A DNA stretch of 49,198 nt from Psychrobacter glacincola (GCF_904846215.1 NZ_CAJGZK010000022.1:1-49198), one strand, 5' to 3'. Counted from the stretch's first letter, positions 18,052-27,621 are shown. Notes: generated by a model from the sequence alone, not told the origin. A program made the numbers and translations.

Positions 18052-18102
18052 TAATTACTTATGTTGCATCGTCCTTAATACTGAAAAATCAAACTTTTCA
18101 AC

Positions 18103-18132
18103 AAAAGCCCTATCTTAAAAGATAGGGCTTTT
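18103..18132 (+). terminator. strong rho-independent terminator
   Basis: A 14-bp perfect stem AAAAGCCCTATCTT / AAGATAGGGCTTTT with a two-base spacer, ending in T, 51 bases after the 685-residue gene. It separates that gene's transcript from the rest of the surface locus. Confidence 0.85.
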
Positions 18133-18321
18133 ACCGTTCAGCCATCTAAAAGTGCCGTTTGTCTTCTTTATGGTGCATCTTTGTATCTATTTTGTGACAA
18201 TACCCTTAAGAAAAAATATAAATTTATCAGTACTTTTATAGATCACTCATTGCAATTTTTAAATCACATGAGATGACATTTAAGTCGCATTAATAACAAT
18301 AGTCTAAGCAAGGAATACTAT

Positions 18322-18786
18322 ATGAAAGGTTTTAATATTTTACGCAACACCTTATTAGCCAGCGTAACGTCGGTATTATTATTAAGTACCGCTCATGCCG
18401 ATGACGCTTTGAAAATGGATCTAACCGTCAATCAAGTCATCAAAAACGCTGAGGGTAAAATCAGCTATGTACCTGTACGTACTGCACCCAAGGGAACCGT
18501 CATTCAGTATAAAGCCAATTACCTTAATACGATTAACAAAGATATCCAAGACTTAGCAGTGGTCCTGCCTATCCCTGCTAATATGACTTTTACCGGTGAA
18601 GCAAGCCCTGCCAGTGCGCAAGCCAGTACTGATGGCAAGAACTATATGGATATGCCACTGATGCGCAAAGTCAATGGCAAGATGGTCAAGATTCCGTTTT
18701 CTGAATACCGTACCCTGCGCTGGAATATCAAGTTATTACCCGCACAGAAAACCGCTGCGGTATCTCTTAATACCATTGTTGAATAA
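18322..18786 (+). CDS. small periplasmic/surface protein with a single DUF11-like domain
   Basis: A 154-residue product with a clear Sec signal peptide (MKGFNILRNTLLASVTSVLLLSTAHA, cleaved before DDALK). The mature ~128 residues read as one beta-sandwich of the DUF11 kind: KGTVIQYKANYLNTINKDIQDLAVVLPIPANMTF, then the characteristic turn with SPASAQASTDGKNY, and a closing LRWNIKLLPAQKTAAVSLNTIV. AAGGA lies before the ATG. The gene follows the terminator of the 685-residue protein and comes 82 bp before the next surface protein on the same strand, so it probably starts the downstream transcript. A single-domain version beside large multi-domain ones suggests a cap, subunit or assembly factor, but this is inference. 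Confidence 0.8.
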   Translation: MKGFNILRNTLLASVTSVLLLSTAHADDALKMDLTVNQVIKNAEGKISYVPVRTAPKGTVIQYKANYLNTINKDIQDLAVVLPIPANMTFTGEASPASAQASTDGKNYMDMPLMRKVNGKMVKIPFSEYRTLRWNIKLLPAQKTAAVSLNTIVE

Positions 18787-18868
18787 TCTCATCATTGATT
18801 AAAGCGTGCCGTTCACTACTTTCAAACCCTCATTCCAATTTCGACACTTTTAAACCTTGGAGTTATAC

Positions 18869-20965
18869 ATGAAATCAAATACTTTTAATTACAGCTTATT
18901 AGCTATCGGCGTCGCTGCTGTACTAGGCCTCAGTACGGCTGCTAGCGCAGTAGAAACCCCCACTACAACAACGGGCGTAGACATCACCAACCAAGCGACC
19001 GCTAACTATAGTGTTGCTGGTCAGGCCCAGCCTGAGGCTAAATCAAATATCGTAAAAGTTAGTGTCTCACAACAAGTATCATTTTCACTGACTGCTGATA
19101 ATAACGATACAGCCGCGCCGACAAATGGCGTACAAGGCGACAATAAAAACGAAAATATAGCAGTGACGCCTAATGGCTTCGTTCTCTTTGAACATACGTT
19201 GAAGAACACGGGTAACACTACTGACACCTATGATATAACTGTGGGTGCAACTGACCCTAAATATACCCAAAACGCATCTACTGTCACATTTACCACATAT
19301 AAAGCAGATGGAACGCCAATTACAGACCGCACGAACATCACCCTAAACTATATGGAAAACACTCTAATACCGTCTACTCTAGAAAAAGGAGAGTATGTTA
19401 AGTTCACGATTAGAGCCAAAACCAGTGGTAATAAAGGTGAGGAAACCCTACCACTCCAACTATCAGTGACTAGTAGAAACTTAGCTGGCATTGCTGGTGC
19501 AACTAAAACACTCATAAACACTGACACTTCATTCACGAGACTGCCTACCTTTGGTATCGTTAAGACCATTACTAATGGTCTAGACCTCAATGATACGACT
19601 TATCAGGATACTGCCACTTATAAAGTAGTCGTGACCAACGACGGTACTAACTTTAGTGCTGATGCTACAAACATCACTATCGAAGACGTTTTACCAAACG
19701 GTCTCGTCATGGCGAAAGAATTGATAGCCAGTAATATCACTGTCAGTACTGGTGCTACTAAAGGCACTATTGCTTCAGGTAGTTTAGGTTCTCAAGGCTT
19801 CAGCATCACTAATGTCAATCTCCCAATAGGTCAAAGCATCACTATTACCTTTGAAGTCAAACAAACTGGCGCAGTTACGATTACTCCTACAGTTGCTATG
19901 GGCATGATCAACCATGTCACTGTCACTGATGACTTGGATGAAGATGCGGCTACTACTGGTGACATCGTTATCGATAGTACAAAAACTGGTAGCCCAGAAA
20001 ACGTCTCTACCTTCTACCCTGCTGCCAATCCAGAGGTTAACTATGTTAAGGGTGAGACTCCAGCTAAATCAGGTGATGACTCTACCGTGCCATTATTGAC
20101 TATCAAGCGTGAGCTGACTCTAACTGGTGTGACTACTAAAGAAATTGCACCTGTCACAGGGCTTACTGCAGCCGATACCGCTGGCCAAGTGACCCATTCA
20201 ACCGTCATTACCAACACCGGTAAAGATGTTGAAGGTAGTAAACCTGGCGAGTTAACCTTTACGATCACTGATAATGATGGCGGCGTGCGAGATGCGATCA
20301 ACGTAGTACCTGGTACTGTAAAAGTCACTTATAATCCAGGCGGTACAGGCACTGGTGTAACAGATGCGACTATTACCCCCGTCAACGGTATCTATGATAT
20401 CAACACTGTTTTAACTGCTGGTATAAAAGCGGGTGGCATCGTCACGATTACCTATAACGTCTCAGCAAACGATGCTCCACTGTTCAATCCAGTGACCTCT
20501 ACGAATGATGCTGATGCTACATTTGAAGACACCATTGTTACCTTGATTCCTGTTGCAGAAGGCGCACCTACACCAATTACGGTAACAGACAAAACAACAG
20601 TGCGCGGCTTAGTGCTAGTGAAAAAACAAGCGCTAGCTGTAGATTGCGCTGCAACTAGTACTGGTATTGTCGGGTCTTTCGTGACTACAGACATTACTGG
20701 TGCTCTACCTGGTCAATGTATTGTCTACCAAATCCAAGCTAGAAACACGTCTACTACGGCAGCAGGTTTTCCTATTACTAGTGTCACCATCTTGGACGAA
20801 TTTTCTAAATTTGCGCCCAATGCTACCTATGTTATAGGTTCTTTAGCTGATATGGATGGTGCAGAGATTGAAGGTACAGATAGAGTTACCACTACGCTTG
20901 CTACCTTAGCGGCACAAGGAACTGCCACTATGCAGTTCAAAGTCAAAATCAAAACTGGTCTTTAA
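18869..20965 (+). CDS. multi-DUF11-domain secreted surface protein
   Basis: A 698-residue exported protein with a signal peptide (MKSNTFNYSLLAIGVAAVLGLSTAASA, cleaved before VETP). The rest is Thr/Asn/Val/Gly-rich beta-structure. It opens with the ITNQATANYSV...SNIVKVSV motif, which also starts the mature 1775-residue barrel protein. DUF11-type repeats follow (NTGNTTDTYDITVGA; YKVVVTNDGTNFSADATNITIEDVLPNGL; STVITNTGKDVEGSKPGELTF). The C-terminal domain (VLVKKQALAVDC...LPGQCIVYQIQARN) matches that of the 685-residue protein. An upstream in-frame TTG at 18857 is rejected in favour of the ATG, which has GGAG seven bases before it. No anchor is visible, so surface retention would need a partner, most simply the adjacent barrel protein. 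Confidence 0.85.
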   Translation: MKSNTFNYSLLAIGVAAVLGLSTAASAVETPTTTTGVDITNQATANYSVAGQAQPEAKSNIVKVSVSQQVSFSLTADNNDTAAPTNGVQGDNKNENIAVTPNGFVLFEHTLKNTGNTTDTYDITVGATDPKYTQNASTVTFTTYKADGTPITDRTNITLNYMENTLIPSTLEKGEYVKFTIRAKTSGNKGEETLPLQLSVTSRNLAGIAGATKTLINTDTSFTRLPTFGIVKTITNGLDLNDTTYQDTATYKVVVTNDGTNFSADATNITIEDVLPNGLVMAKELIASNITVSTGATKGTIASGSLGSQGFSITNVNLPIGQSITITFEVKQTGAVTITPTVAMGMINHVTVTDDLDEDAATTGDIVIDSTKTGSPENVSTFYPAANPEVNYVKGETPAKSGDDSTVPLLTIKRELTLTGVTTKEIAPVTGLTAADTAGQVTHSTVITNTGKDVEGSKPGELTFTITDNDGGVRDAINVVPGTVKVTYNPGGTGTGVTDATITPVNGIYDINTVLTAGIKAGGIVTITYNVSANDAPLFNPVTSTNDADATFEDTIVTLIPVAEGAPTPITVTDKTTVRGLVLVKKQALAVDCAATSTGIVGSFVTTDITGALPGQCIVYQIQARNTSTTAAGFPITSVTILDEFSKFAPNATYVIGSLADMDGAEIEGTDRVTTTLATLAAQGTATMQFKVKIKTGL

Positions 20966-21108
20966 ATCCTAGATTTATGTTATTAGTTTAATTTCTATCT
21001 TTTAAGGTCTATAAGTATCCACAGGTACATATAGATATTTCCCTAGCCTGAATTTACTTAGGCTAGAGGAATCCAAACCCTGATTTTGTTTTATTGGATA
21101 AGCGACAT

Positions 21109-24100
21109 ATGACTCTATCTACCATGACACCGTCTAATCGTATCGCCTTACGTACAGCGAAGATATCTGCGCTGTCGGTGGCCATGTTGCTTATGCAATC
21201 AAATATGGCATTTGCTGCTTCTGACTCTTTAGTACAGTTCATCACTAATACGGCTCAAGCCAGTTATAATGTCAATGCTCGAACCGATACAACGCTTAGT
21301 ACCGACTCAAATTTAGTAAAAGTGAGATCTTCAGCATTTCCTGAATTCGGTATTAGCTTGACGCAAAATCCGTCGCAGACCGTCGCACCAAATACGGTTG
21401 TGAATTGGATCAATACACTTAGTAACACCAGCTTTAGTGATCAAACTATTGCGCTAACCCTTGATGTCAGCCCTTCTCTATCCAATGTCAAAGTCTATCA
21501 AGACCTCAATAAAAACGGCATTATCGATAGCGCTGACCAACAGATTATCTTTGATAATTTGACCGCACAGATCAAACTGGGTCAGAGCGAAAATATTCAG
21601 CTTATTATCCAAGCATTATCTGATCCTAATGGCAAAAGTGGCGATACCGCTGCTATCAAACTAGGTGCTGTCGTCCTTGAAGATCCTTCGGTTGCGTCTG
21701 CCAACGCGACTGATGACTTAGTGATTGTTACCGCAGCGATCGACTTTACCACGCCCAAATTTGATAGCAACAAGACAACCTCACAAATCGACGAAAACGT
21801 CTATATCGAAACCAGTTATGCGCAGTGTAATGTGCAGTTCGATCAGCCGGATCAAGTCTGGGTGACTGTTACTTCGAGATTGACTGGCGATACCTATGCG
21901 CTAAAAGCAATTGAGACAGGTAATAACACCGGTAAATATCAGCTGTCTGCGCCCACGCAAAACAATGCTGATAAGCTGAATGACAAGATTATCCAAACCC
22001 TAGCCGGCGATACGTTGACGGCGTCTTTGGATGCTTGTATTGCCCCTTCTGTGGGCACGGCTCCTGACCAGTTACCGACAGAGTCTGACTTTACGCTTCG
22101 TATCGATGATCTAAATACCAGTATCGAAATCGTCAACGATAGCCCAAGTCTAATCGTTACCAAAGAAAGTGACGTAAAGATTGCAGATCTCGGCGACTAC
22201 GTCAACTATACGATCGACATCACCAACAGTGGTAACTCTACGGCGTATGATGTTCAACTAAAGGACGCTTTACCGCGTGGTTTCGCTTATGTTGAAGATA
22301 GTGTTCGAGTCAGCCAAACCGCCGATATCGACATCAATCAACCACAGACCACTGAATTCAAAGCGGAAGGTAAGTATCAAGTCTTGAATCTCGGAACGAT
22401 GGCTATTGGTGAGACTAGACATATCACTTATCGTGTGTTGCTAGGGGCATCTGCCTTAGGTGGTGATGGTACCAACCGTGCGGTTGCAGTAGCGAGTAAT
22501 GATCAAGGGGATATCCTCGTCTCGAGAGAAGCACAGTGGAAGATCGATGTAGAGCGTGGCGTGATGAATACTGACGGTATCATCATCGGTAAGGTCTATC
22601 ACGATATCAACCGCGACGGTATTCAACAAAAAGACGACGGTGAGCTAGGCGTTGCCGGCGTACGACTTTACATGGAAAACGGTAATTTCATCGTCACCGA
22701 CCCTGAAGGTAAATACAACTTTTATGGTGTCAGCGCCAAGACTCACGTGCTAAAAGTTGACCGCACGACGTTACCTAGAGCGACAGAACTCATCATCCAA
22801 AGCAATCGTAATGCAGGGGATGCCGGTAGTCGCTTCGTCGATCTAAAATACGGTGAGCTTCATCGTGCTGATTTCGGTATCGTAGGTGTTATGGCAGATA
22901 GCACTGAGCGTTTAAATGCAGAGCTAATCGCCCGTAGCAAAACTATCAGTGCCAAAAACGATACTCTCGAGCAAGCGGTAAAATCCGAATTAGTACTAGA
23001 GCCTGACTACGATCGTGACAATAATGATAATGTTGATGCCAGTGGCTGCAAATCTAACGACTTTTTAGATCAAGGTATTCATTGCGATTCAGCCATTGTC
23101 ACTGAAATGGCAAACCCTACCGCCAATCGTGTTGATATGGCGATCTCTACTATTGCTCCTCCAGTAGAAAAAGAGCTGGAAGAATATCTTAAAGACGTGG
23201 CTAATAATAATGTGACCTTTATCAATATGGGTGAAGGTCAACAGCTCAATACTTATAAGCAATTGATTCAAGTACAAGCGCCGTTAGGGGCCAACTTTAC
23301 CTTATATGCGAATGGTAAAGCTGTATCAGAAGAGACAATCGGTAAAACAGCTGAGCAAGAAAAGCAAAAGGTCACCGCATTTGACTATTATGGCGTTGAG
23401 CTAAAACGCGGACGTAATGTCTTACGCGGTGTCGCTACCGATATCAATGGTAAAGTCATCTCTGAACAGACGATTAATGTCTTGACGCCAGATACCTTAC
23501 AATCTATAGATTATCGTACTCAGGCACAATTGGTTGCTGCGGACGGCGTCAGTGAATACCAGATCGTCATCAGCCTAAAAGACCGTGATGGTCGCCCTTA
23601 CATTGGCTCAACGCCGATGACTATCGATACCAACATTGGACGTATCAACCTTAATGACACCAGCAAAGACCAAGCGGGTACGCAAGTTACCGTCAATGGT
23701 GGTGAGCTCCTCATATCAGTAGTTGCACCAAGCGTCCCTGGTAAAGGTGAGCTGTTGATTGACACCGGATCGACTAAACAAATTATCCCGCTACAATTCA
23801 CGGCAAAACTACGCCCCCTCATCGCAGTAGGTATCGTTGAAGGCGCGATTTCGCTCAAAGACTTCGATGGTAGCAGTATTACTGACGCTCAAGGCGCATT
23901 TGAGCAAGAGCTCCGCGAAATCGCCGGTAACGATGATTACTCAGCGACTGGGCGCGCGGCAATGTTCTTAAAAGGTAAAGTACGCGGTGATTATCTATTA
24001 ACGCTTGCTTATGATAGCGACAAAAAAGGCGAGCGCCTGTTCCGTGATATCGAGCCGGGTGAATACTATCCCGTTTATGGCGACTCCTCAGCCAAAGGTT

Positions 24101-26436
24101 TTGATGCGCAATCGACCAGCAAGCTGTATGTTCGCCTTGATAAAGGTCGCTCATTTGCGATGTATGGCGATTTAAAAACCCAAATTGATAACGATGACGG
24201 TATCAAGCTTGGTCAATACAACCGCACCTTGACGGGTGTAAAAGCCCAATACGAAGATGACAATACTCGTATTACTGCCTTTGTCGCTGAAACCAGTACC
24301 TCACAGCGTGTTAATGAGACTCGCGGCTTAGGCATATCAGGTCCTTACCCACTTGCCAATAATTTTGATGCGGTATTAGAAAATTCAGAAACCATCGAAG
24401 TGATCACCCGTGATGCCAATAATCCTGGACGTATCATAAGCCGTGACACCCTAACGCGCTTTGCTGATTATGAAATTGATCCTATCAGCCGTAGCCTATA
24501 TCTAAAATCACCGATTGCCAGTCAAGATATTGATGGCAACCCTATTTATCTGCGCGTCACTGTCGAAGTAGATGAAGGCGGCGAGAACTATTTGGTTGGT
24601 GGTATCGCCGCCAAGCAGCAATTGACCGATAAAATCTCTTTCGGTGGTAGCTATATCAACAGTGATGATCCGCTTAATAAGGAAGAACTTGCCAGCGTTA
24701 ATACTGTGATTAAAATTAATGATAAGTTAAAACTGGTCGCAGAATACGCTCAAAACAAAGCTGAGAATCCAAACTTTCAGCCAAGCAACCAGATTAACGT
24801 CACAGAATCAGATAACAAAAACGTCGAAGGCAATGCTCTACGTATCGAGCTTGACTATGATGATAAGAAAAATACCCGTGCAAAAGCCTATCATAACGAT
24901 ACAGATATCGGTTTTGTCACTGGTGCGTCCCCTCAAACTGCTGGCCGTACCGAGTCTGGCATCGAAGTCACTCACACTATAAATAATAAAAATACGGCGC
25001 TTAAACTTGAAGGCGTACGTACAAAGGACCAGACTACTGATGCCAGTATTGAGGGTATACAAGCCAGTGTTGAACAACGTTTAAGCAAAAACATCGTTGG
25101 TGAAATTGGTGTACGGTACTATAAACAAGAAGCAGCAGCCTCACGTAATATCCAAGCAGCGACCGATGTCGTAGACATAACTAACGACACTGTTTTTAAC
25201 GATGACATCATTAATCAATCAGCGCTTAATGGCGTCAATAGCATAGAAAAAGACATCGAAGGTACCACTGCTCGCGCCCGTTTGACTGCGCGTTTACCGA
25301 AGCTGAATAACTCATTGATATTTGCTGAGTACGAGCAAGATATTGAACACAGCTCACGCAATGCTACCTCTATCGGTGGTGAAACCACACTGGGTAATTT
25401 AGGTCGACTCTATGCTCGCCATGATTTAATCAATAGCTTGTCAGGCAGCTACGGTTTAGATGATTCTGAGGAGCGCCAACGTACTGTCGTCGGTTTTGAT
25501 GCCACTTATATGAAAGATGGCAAGGTTTATAGTGAATACCGTATGCGTGATGCCATCAGTGCTCGCGAAGCGGAAGCTGCTATTGGTCTAAAGAATAAAT
25601 GGTATGTGCAAAAAGGCTTAACGCTTAATACTTTACTCGAGCGTGTCGAATCTTTAGAGGGCGAGAAAGACAGTACCTCAACTGCAGCAGGTTTTGGCGT
25701 TGAATACCTTGCTAACGAAAATTACAAAGCATCAGGGCGCCTAGAAAAACGCTGGGGCGATACCAGTGATACCTTATTAGGTAGCGCTGGCGTTGCTTAT
25801 CGTTATAACGATGAAGTTACTTTATTAGCCAAAGATATTTATTCAAAAGTTGATTATGATGATGGTCATCGGACTATCAATCGCTTTCAACTTGGCGCAG
25901 CTTTCCGCGATTACGATAGCAATCAGCTTGATATGCTCGCCAAGCTTGAGTATCGCTTAGATGATAATGCAACTGGTGATGACCCTTATCAAAAGGATGC
26001 TATTGTCTGGTCATGGAGCGGTAACTACCATCCAACGCGCCCATTAACGTTATCAGGTCACTATGCAGGTAAATATACCGAATACGACGCTCAAGGTATT
26101 GCAAGTGACAATACCGCTCATGCTGTGTATGCTCGCAGCTTATATGATATTAGCGAGCGCTGGGATATTGGTTTACAAGCAGGTACTTACTGGAATAAGC
26201 AAGCCAATGACCTAGCCTATTTAGTTGGCGCTGAAGTTGGCTATAGCCCAATGAACAATTTATGGTTGTCGCTTGGTTATAACTTTATGGGTTTTGAAGA
26301 TGAAGACATCGCTTATGACGATACTACCATCGAGGGCGCGTATTTTAGACTACGCTTCAAATTCGATGAAGATCTATTTAAGCGTGAAGACCCACGTAAT
26401 AATAAACGTGCAGCACCTGTATCCTCTATATTTTAA
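21109..26436 (+). CDS. giant outer-membrane protein: Ig/DUF11/SdrD modules plus long C-terminal beta-barrel
   Basis: About 1775 residues. A signal peptide ends near MAFA. The mature N-terminus (ITNTAQASYNV...SNLVKV) matches that of the preceding protein. A DLNKNGIIDSAD loop near 130 looks like an EF-hand/dockerin-type calcium loop. A DUF11 domain lies at about 346-480, and an SdrD B-like domain at about 490-570 (GKVYHDINRDGIQQKDDG...DPEGKYNFYGV). An invasin-type Ig segment lies at about 800-890. From about 900 to the end alternating hydrophobic strands suggest a large barrel: RGDYLLTLAYDSDKKGERLF, EYYPVYGDSSAKGFDAQS, many LRIELDY-like strands, a final YFRLRFKFDEDLF and a terminal Phe. I chose the ATG at 21109 over the upstream TTG because GGATAAG precedes it. 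Function unknown; the architecture suggests a surface-exposed platform or exporter for the neighbouring DUF11 proteins. Confidence 0.85.
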   Translation: MTLSTMTPSNRIALRTAKISALSVAMLLMQSNMAFAASDSLVQFITNTAQASYNVNARTDTTLSTDSNLVKVRSSAFPEFGISLTQNPSQTVAPNTVVNWINTLSNTSFSDQTIALTLDVSPSLSNVKVYQDLNKNGIIDSADQQIIFDNLTAQIKLGQSENIQLIIQALSDPNGKSGDTAAIKLGAVVLEDPSVASANATDDLVIVTAAIDFTTPKFDSNKTTSQIDENVYIETSYAQCNVQFDQPDQVWVTVTSRLTGDTYALKAIETGNNTGKYQLSAPTQNNADKLNDKIIQTLAGDTLTASLDACIAPSVGTAPDQLPTESDFTLRIDDLNTSIEIVNDSPSLIVTKESDVKIADLGDYVNYTIDITNSGNSTAYDVQLKDALPRGFAYVEDSVRVSQTADIDINQPQTTEFKAEGKYQVLNLGTMAIGETRHITYRVLLGASALGGDGTNRAVAVASNDQGDILVSREAQWKIDVERGVMNTDGIIIGKVYHDINRDGIQQKDDGELGVAGVRLYMENGNFIVTDPEGKYNFYGVSAKTHVLKVDRTTLPRATELIIQSNRNAGDAGSRFVDLKYGELHRADFGIVGVMADSTERLNAELIARSKTISAKNDTLEQAVKSELVLEPDYDRDNNDNVDASGCKSNDFLDQGIHCDSAIVTEMANPTANRVDMAISTIAPPVEKELEEYLKDVANNNVTFINMGEGQQLNTYKQLIQVQAPLGANFTLYANGKAVSEETIGKTAEQEKQKVTAFDYYGVELKRGRNVLRGVATDINGKVISEQTINVLTPDTLQSIDYRTQAQLVAADGVSEYQIVISLKDRDGRPYIGSTPMTIDTNIGRINLNDTSKDQAGTQVTVNGGELLISVVAPSVPGKGELLIDTGSTKQIIPLQFTAKLRPLIAVGIVEGAISLKDFDGSSITDAQGAFEQELREIAGNDDYSATGRAAMFLKGKVRGDYLLTLAYDSDKKGERLFRDIEPGEYYPVYGDSSAKGFDAQSTSKLYVRLDKGRSFAMYGDLKTQIDNDDGIKLGQYNRTLTGVKAQYEDDNTRITAFVAETSTSQRVNETRGLGISGPYPLANNFDAVLENSETIEVITRDANNPGRIISRDTLTRFADYEIDPISRSLYLKSPIASQDIDGNPIYLRVTVEVDEGGENYLVGGIAAKQQLTDKISFGGSYINSDDPLNKEELASVNTVIKINDKLKLVAEYAQNKAENPNFQPSNQINVTESDNKNVEGNALRIELDYDDKKNTRAKAYHNDTDIGFVTGASPQTAGRTESGIEVTHTINNKNTALKLEGVRTKDQTTDASIEGIQASVEQRLSKNIVGEIGVRYYKQEAAASRNIQAATDVVDITNDTVFNDDIINQSALNGVNSIEKDIEGTTARARLTARLPKLNNSLIFAEYEQDIEHSSRNATSIGGETTLGNLGRLYARHDLINSLSGSYGLDDSEERQRTVVGFDATYMKDGKVYSEYRMRDAISAREAEAAIGLKNKWYVQKGLTLNTLLERVESLEGEKDSTSTAAGFGVEYLANENYKASGRLEKRWGDTSDTLLGSAGVAYRYNDEVTLLAKDIYSKVDYDDGHRTINRFQLGAAFRDYDSNQLDMLAKLEYRLDDNATGDDPYQKDAIVWSWSGNYHPTRPLTLSGHYAGKYTEYDAQGIASDNTAHAVYARSLYDISERWDIGLQAGTYWNKQANDLAYLVGAEVGYSPMNNLWLSLGYNFMGFEDEDIAYDDTTIEGAYFRLRFKFDEDLFKREDPRNNKRAAPVSSIF

Positions 26437-26650
26437 GACAGTCAATTAAAAAGGCATCATCTTGAATGACGTTTTTCTGGAATCGTTTTTCCTTATTCAC
26501 ATGCACTAAAGCAAGATAAAGACTTTGAAATCTTATTCCAATAGCACTATATTTTTGAAGTAAATTGACTATAGCATTTGATAAGCGATAAAATCAGTCT
26601 CAAAATTGCCAGCACCGATACTTATCAGCTTACTACAAGGTTTTCGCGTT

Positions 26651-27424
26651 ATGCTTTACTCTACTATTAAAGTAGCTACTTATAAAAATCCAATATGTGC
26701 TGCGTTTTCAGCTGTTTTGCTATTATCAATGACTTCATGCGTATCGACTCTTCAAAACAGTGCTCATATCACTACTGTAAATACCTCTGATTACTGCCAG
26801 AGTCAGGATTTAGAAGCGACATATAAAAACCAAAATACGCAGCAACGTGCGATGAGCTGTATGCTAGCAGAACTACAGAATTATCAGCAAAAAGATAAAA
26901 CTGCGCAGCAACAGTACTTTGCCTATAAAGCCCAAGCTTGGCTCAACTATGCCATTCATAAAGACAGCATGAATAGTCGCTCACCTGCCGGATTAGAAGC
27001 GGCACAATCTGCAGAAGCTATTTTGCAAGCATTAAAAAAAGGCTCAGAGAACGATCTTGTTCTTATTCAAGATATACCTGCGTCATCAGCACTCATGCGA
27101 CCTGATTTATGGGCAACGTTAAGCGCCCTCAAAGACAGCGGCGGCATCGTAAGTGCTCCCCGCGAAATTGCATTTAGTGAAGTGGCATTAATCTGGGCCG
27201 CGACTGACCAATGTGAACATAACTCACGGCAGGCAGGCAGCCAATTTCGCATGGCGGACCGCTGGCTTGAACAGGCACGTGAGGCTTTCGTTAATGGTCA
27301 TGACGCCAAAGCAAACGTGGCGTTAGAAGCGCTTGTGGTACATTATTATGAACAATACTCGCCTTTCGATACAAGTGGTGATCGCTGTAATGGTCAAGTG
27401 TTACCGCCACTCGATCAAATGTAG
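26651..27424 (+). CDS. putative outer-membrane lipoprotein, helical, partner of the barrel protein
   Basis: A 257-residue product. The N-terminus has a signal sequence ending in a lipobox-like LLSMTSC with the lipidated cysteine at 30. The rest is predicted mostly helical, rich in Ala/Gln/Glu, with YFAYKAQAWLNYAIHKDSMN, RPDLWATLSALKDSGG and ALIWAATDQCEHNSRQAG segments. From memory, this AWLxYA...RPDLW pattern also occurs in the helical part of lipoproteins or OmpA-type proteins encoded next to DUF11 barrel proteins elsewhere; here there is no OmpA domain. The start is the ATG at 26651 with AAGG ten bases upstream; an in-frame TTG at 26606 is rejected. It is last in the surface locus, 214 bp after the barrel gene. 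A MITE-like element begins one base after its stop. Confidence 0.75.
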   Translation: MLYSTIKVATYKNPICAAFSAVLLLSMTSCVSTLQNSAHITTVNTSDYCQSQDLEATYKNQNTQQRAMSCMLAELQNYQQKDKTAQQQYFAYKAQAWLNYAIHKDSMNSRSPAGLEAAQSAEAILQALKKGSENDLVLIQDIPASSALMRPDLWATLSALKDSGGIVSAPREIAFSEVALIWAATDQCEHNSRQAGSQFRMADRWLEQAREAFVNGHDAKANVALEALVVHYYEQYSPFDTSGDRCNGQVLPPLDQM

Positions 27425-27425
27425 A

Positions 27426-27570
27426 TATAGTTAATCCACTTTTAAAAAGGTACAGAACTAATGCGGTTAATGATTCGCAGCCTCTGTTTGCGTAGACACA
27501 GCAAGCAAGAAAAATTAACCGCAGTAGTTCTGTATAACCTTTGTGCTTCTTTTATTTAGGATCGACTATA
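27426..27570 (+). repeat. MITE-like element, copy C (long form, 145 bp)
   Basis: Best-preserved copy. The left end TATAGTTAATCC and right end (minus strand) TATAGTCGATCC are near-perfect 12-bp inverted repeats. The core reads GCAGCCTCTGTTTGCGTAGA then CACAGCAAGCAAGAAAAAT. It starts right after the stop codon of the lipoprotein gene. Confidence 0.9.
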
Positions 27571-27621
27571 CATTAGCCACTAAAAATTCTTCATAAGGCT
27601 CATGCATAAACATTTAGCAAT

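Noticed and set aside
15994..20965. Reading the DUF11 proteins as sortase-anchored Gram-positive surface proteins
   Set aside because: No LPxTG motif or C-terminal membrane anchor, and the neighbours are Gram-negative outer-membrane proteins.
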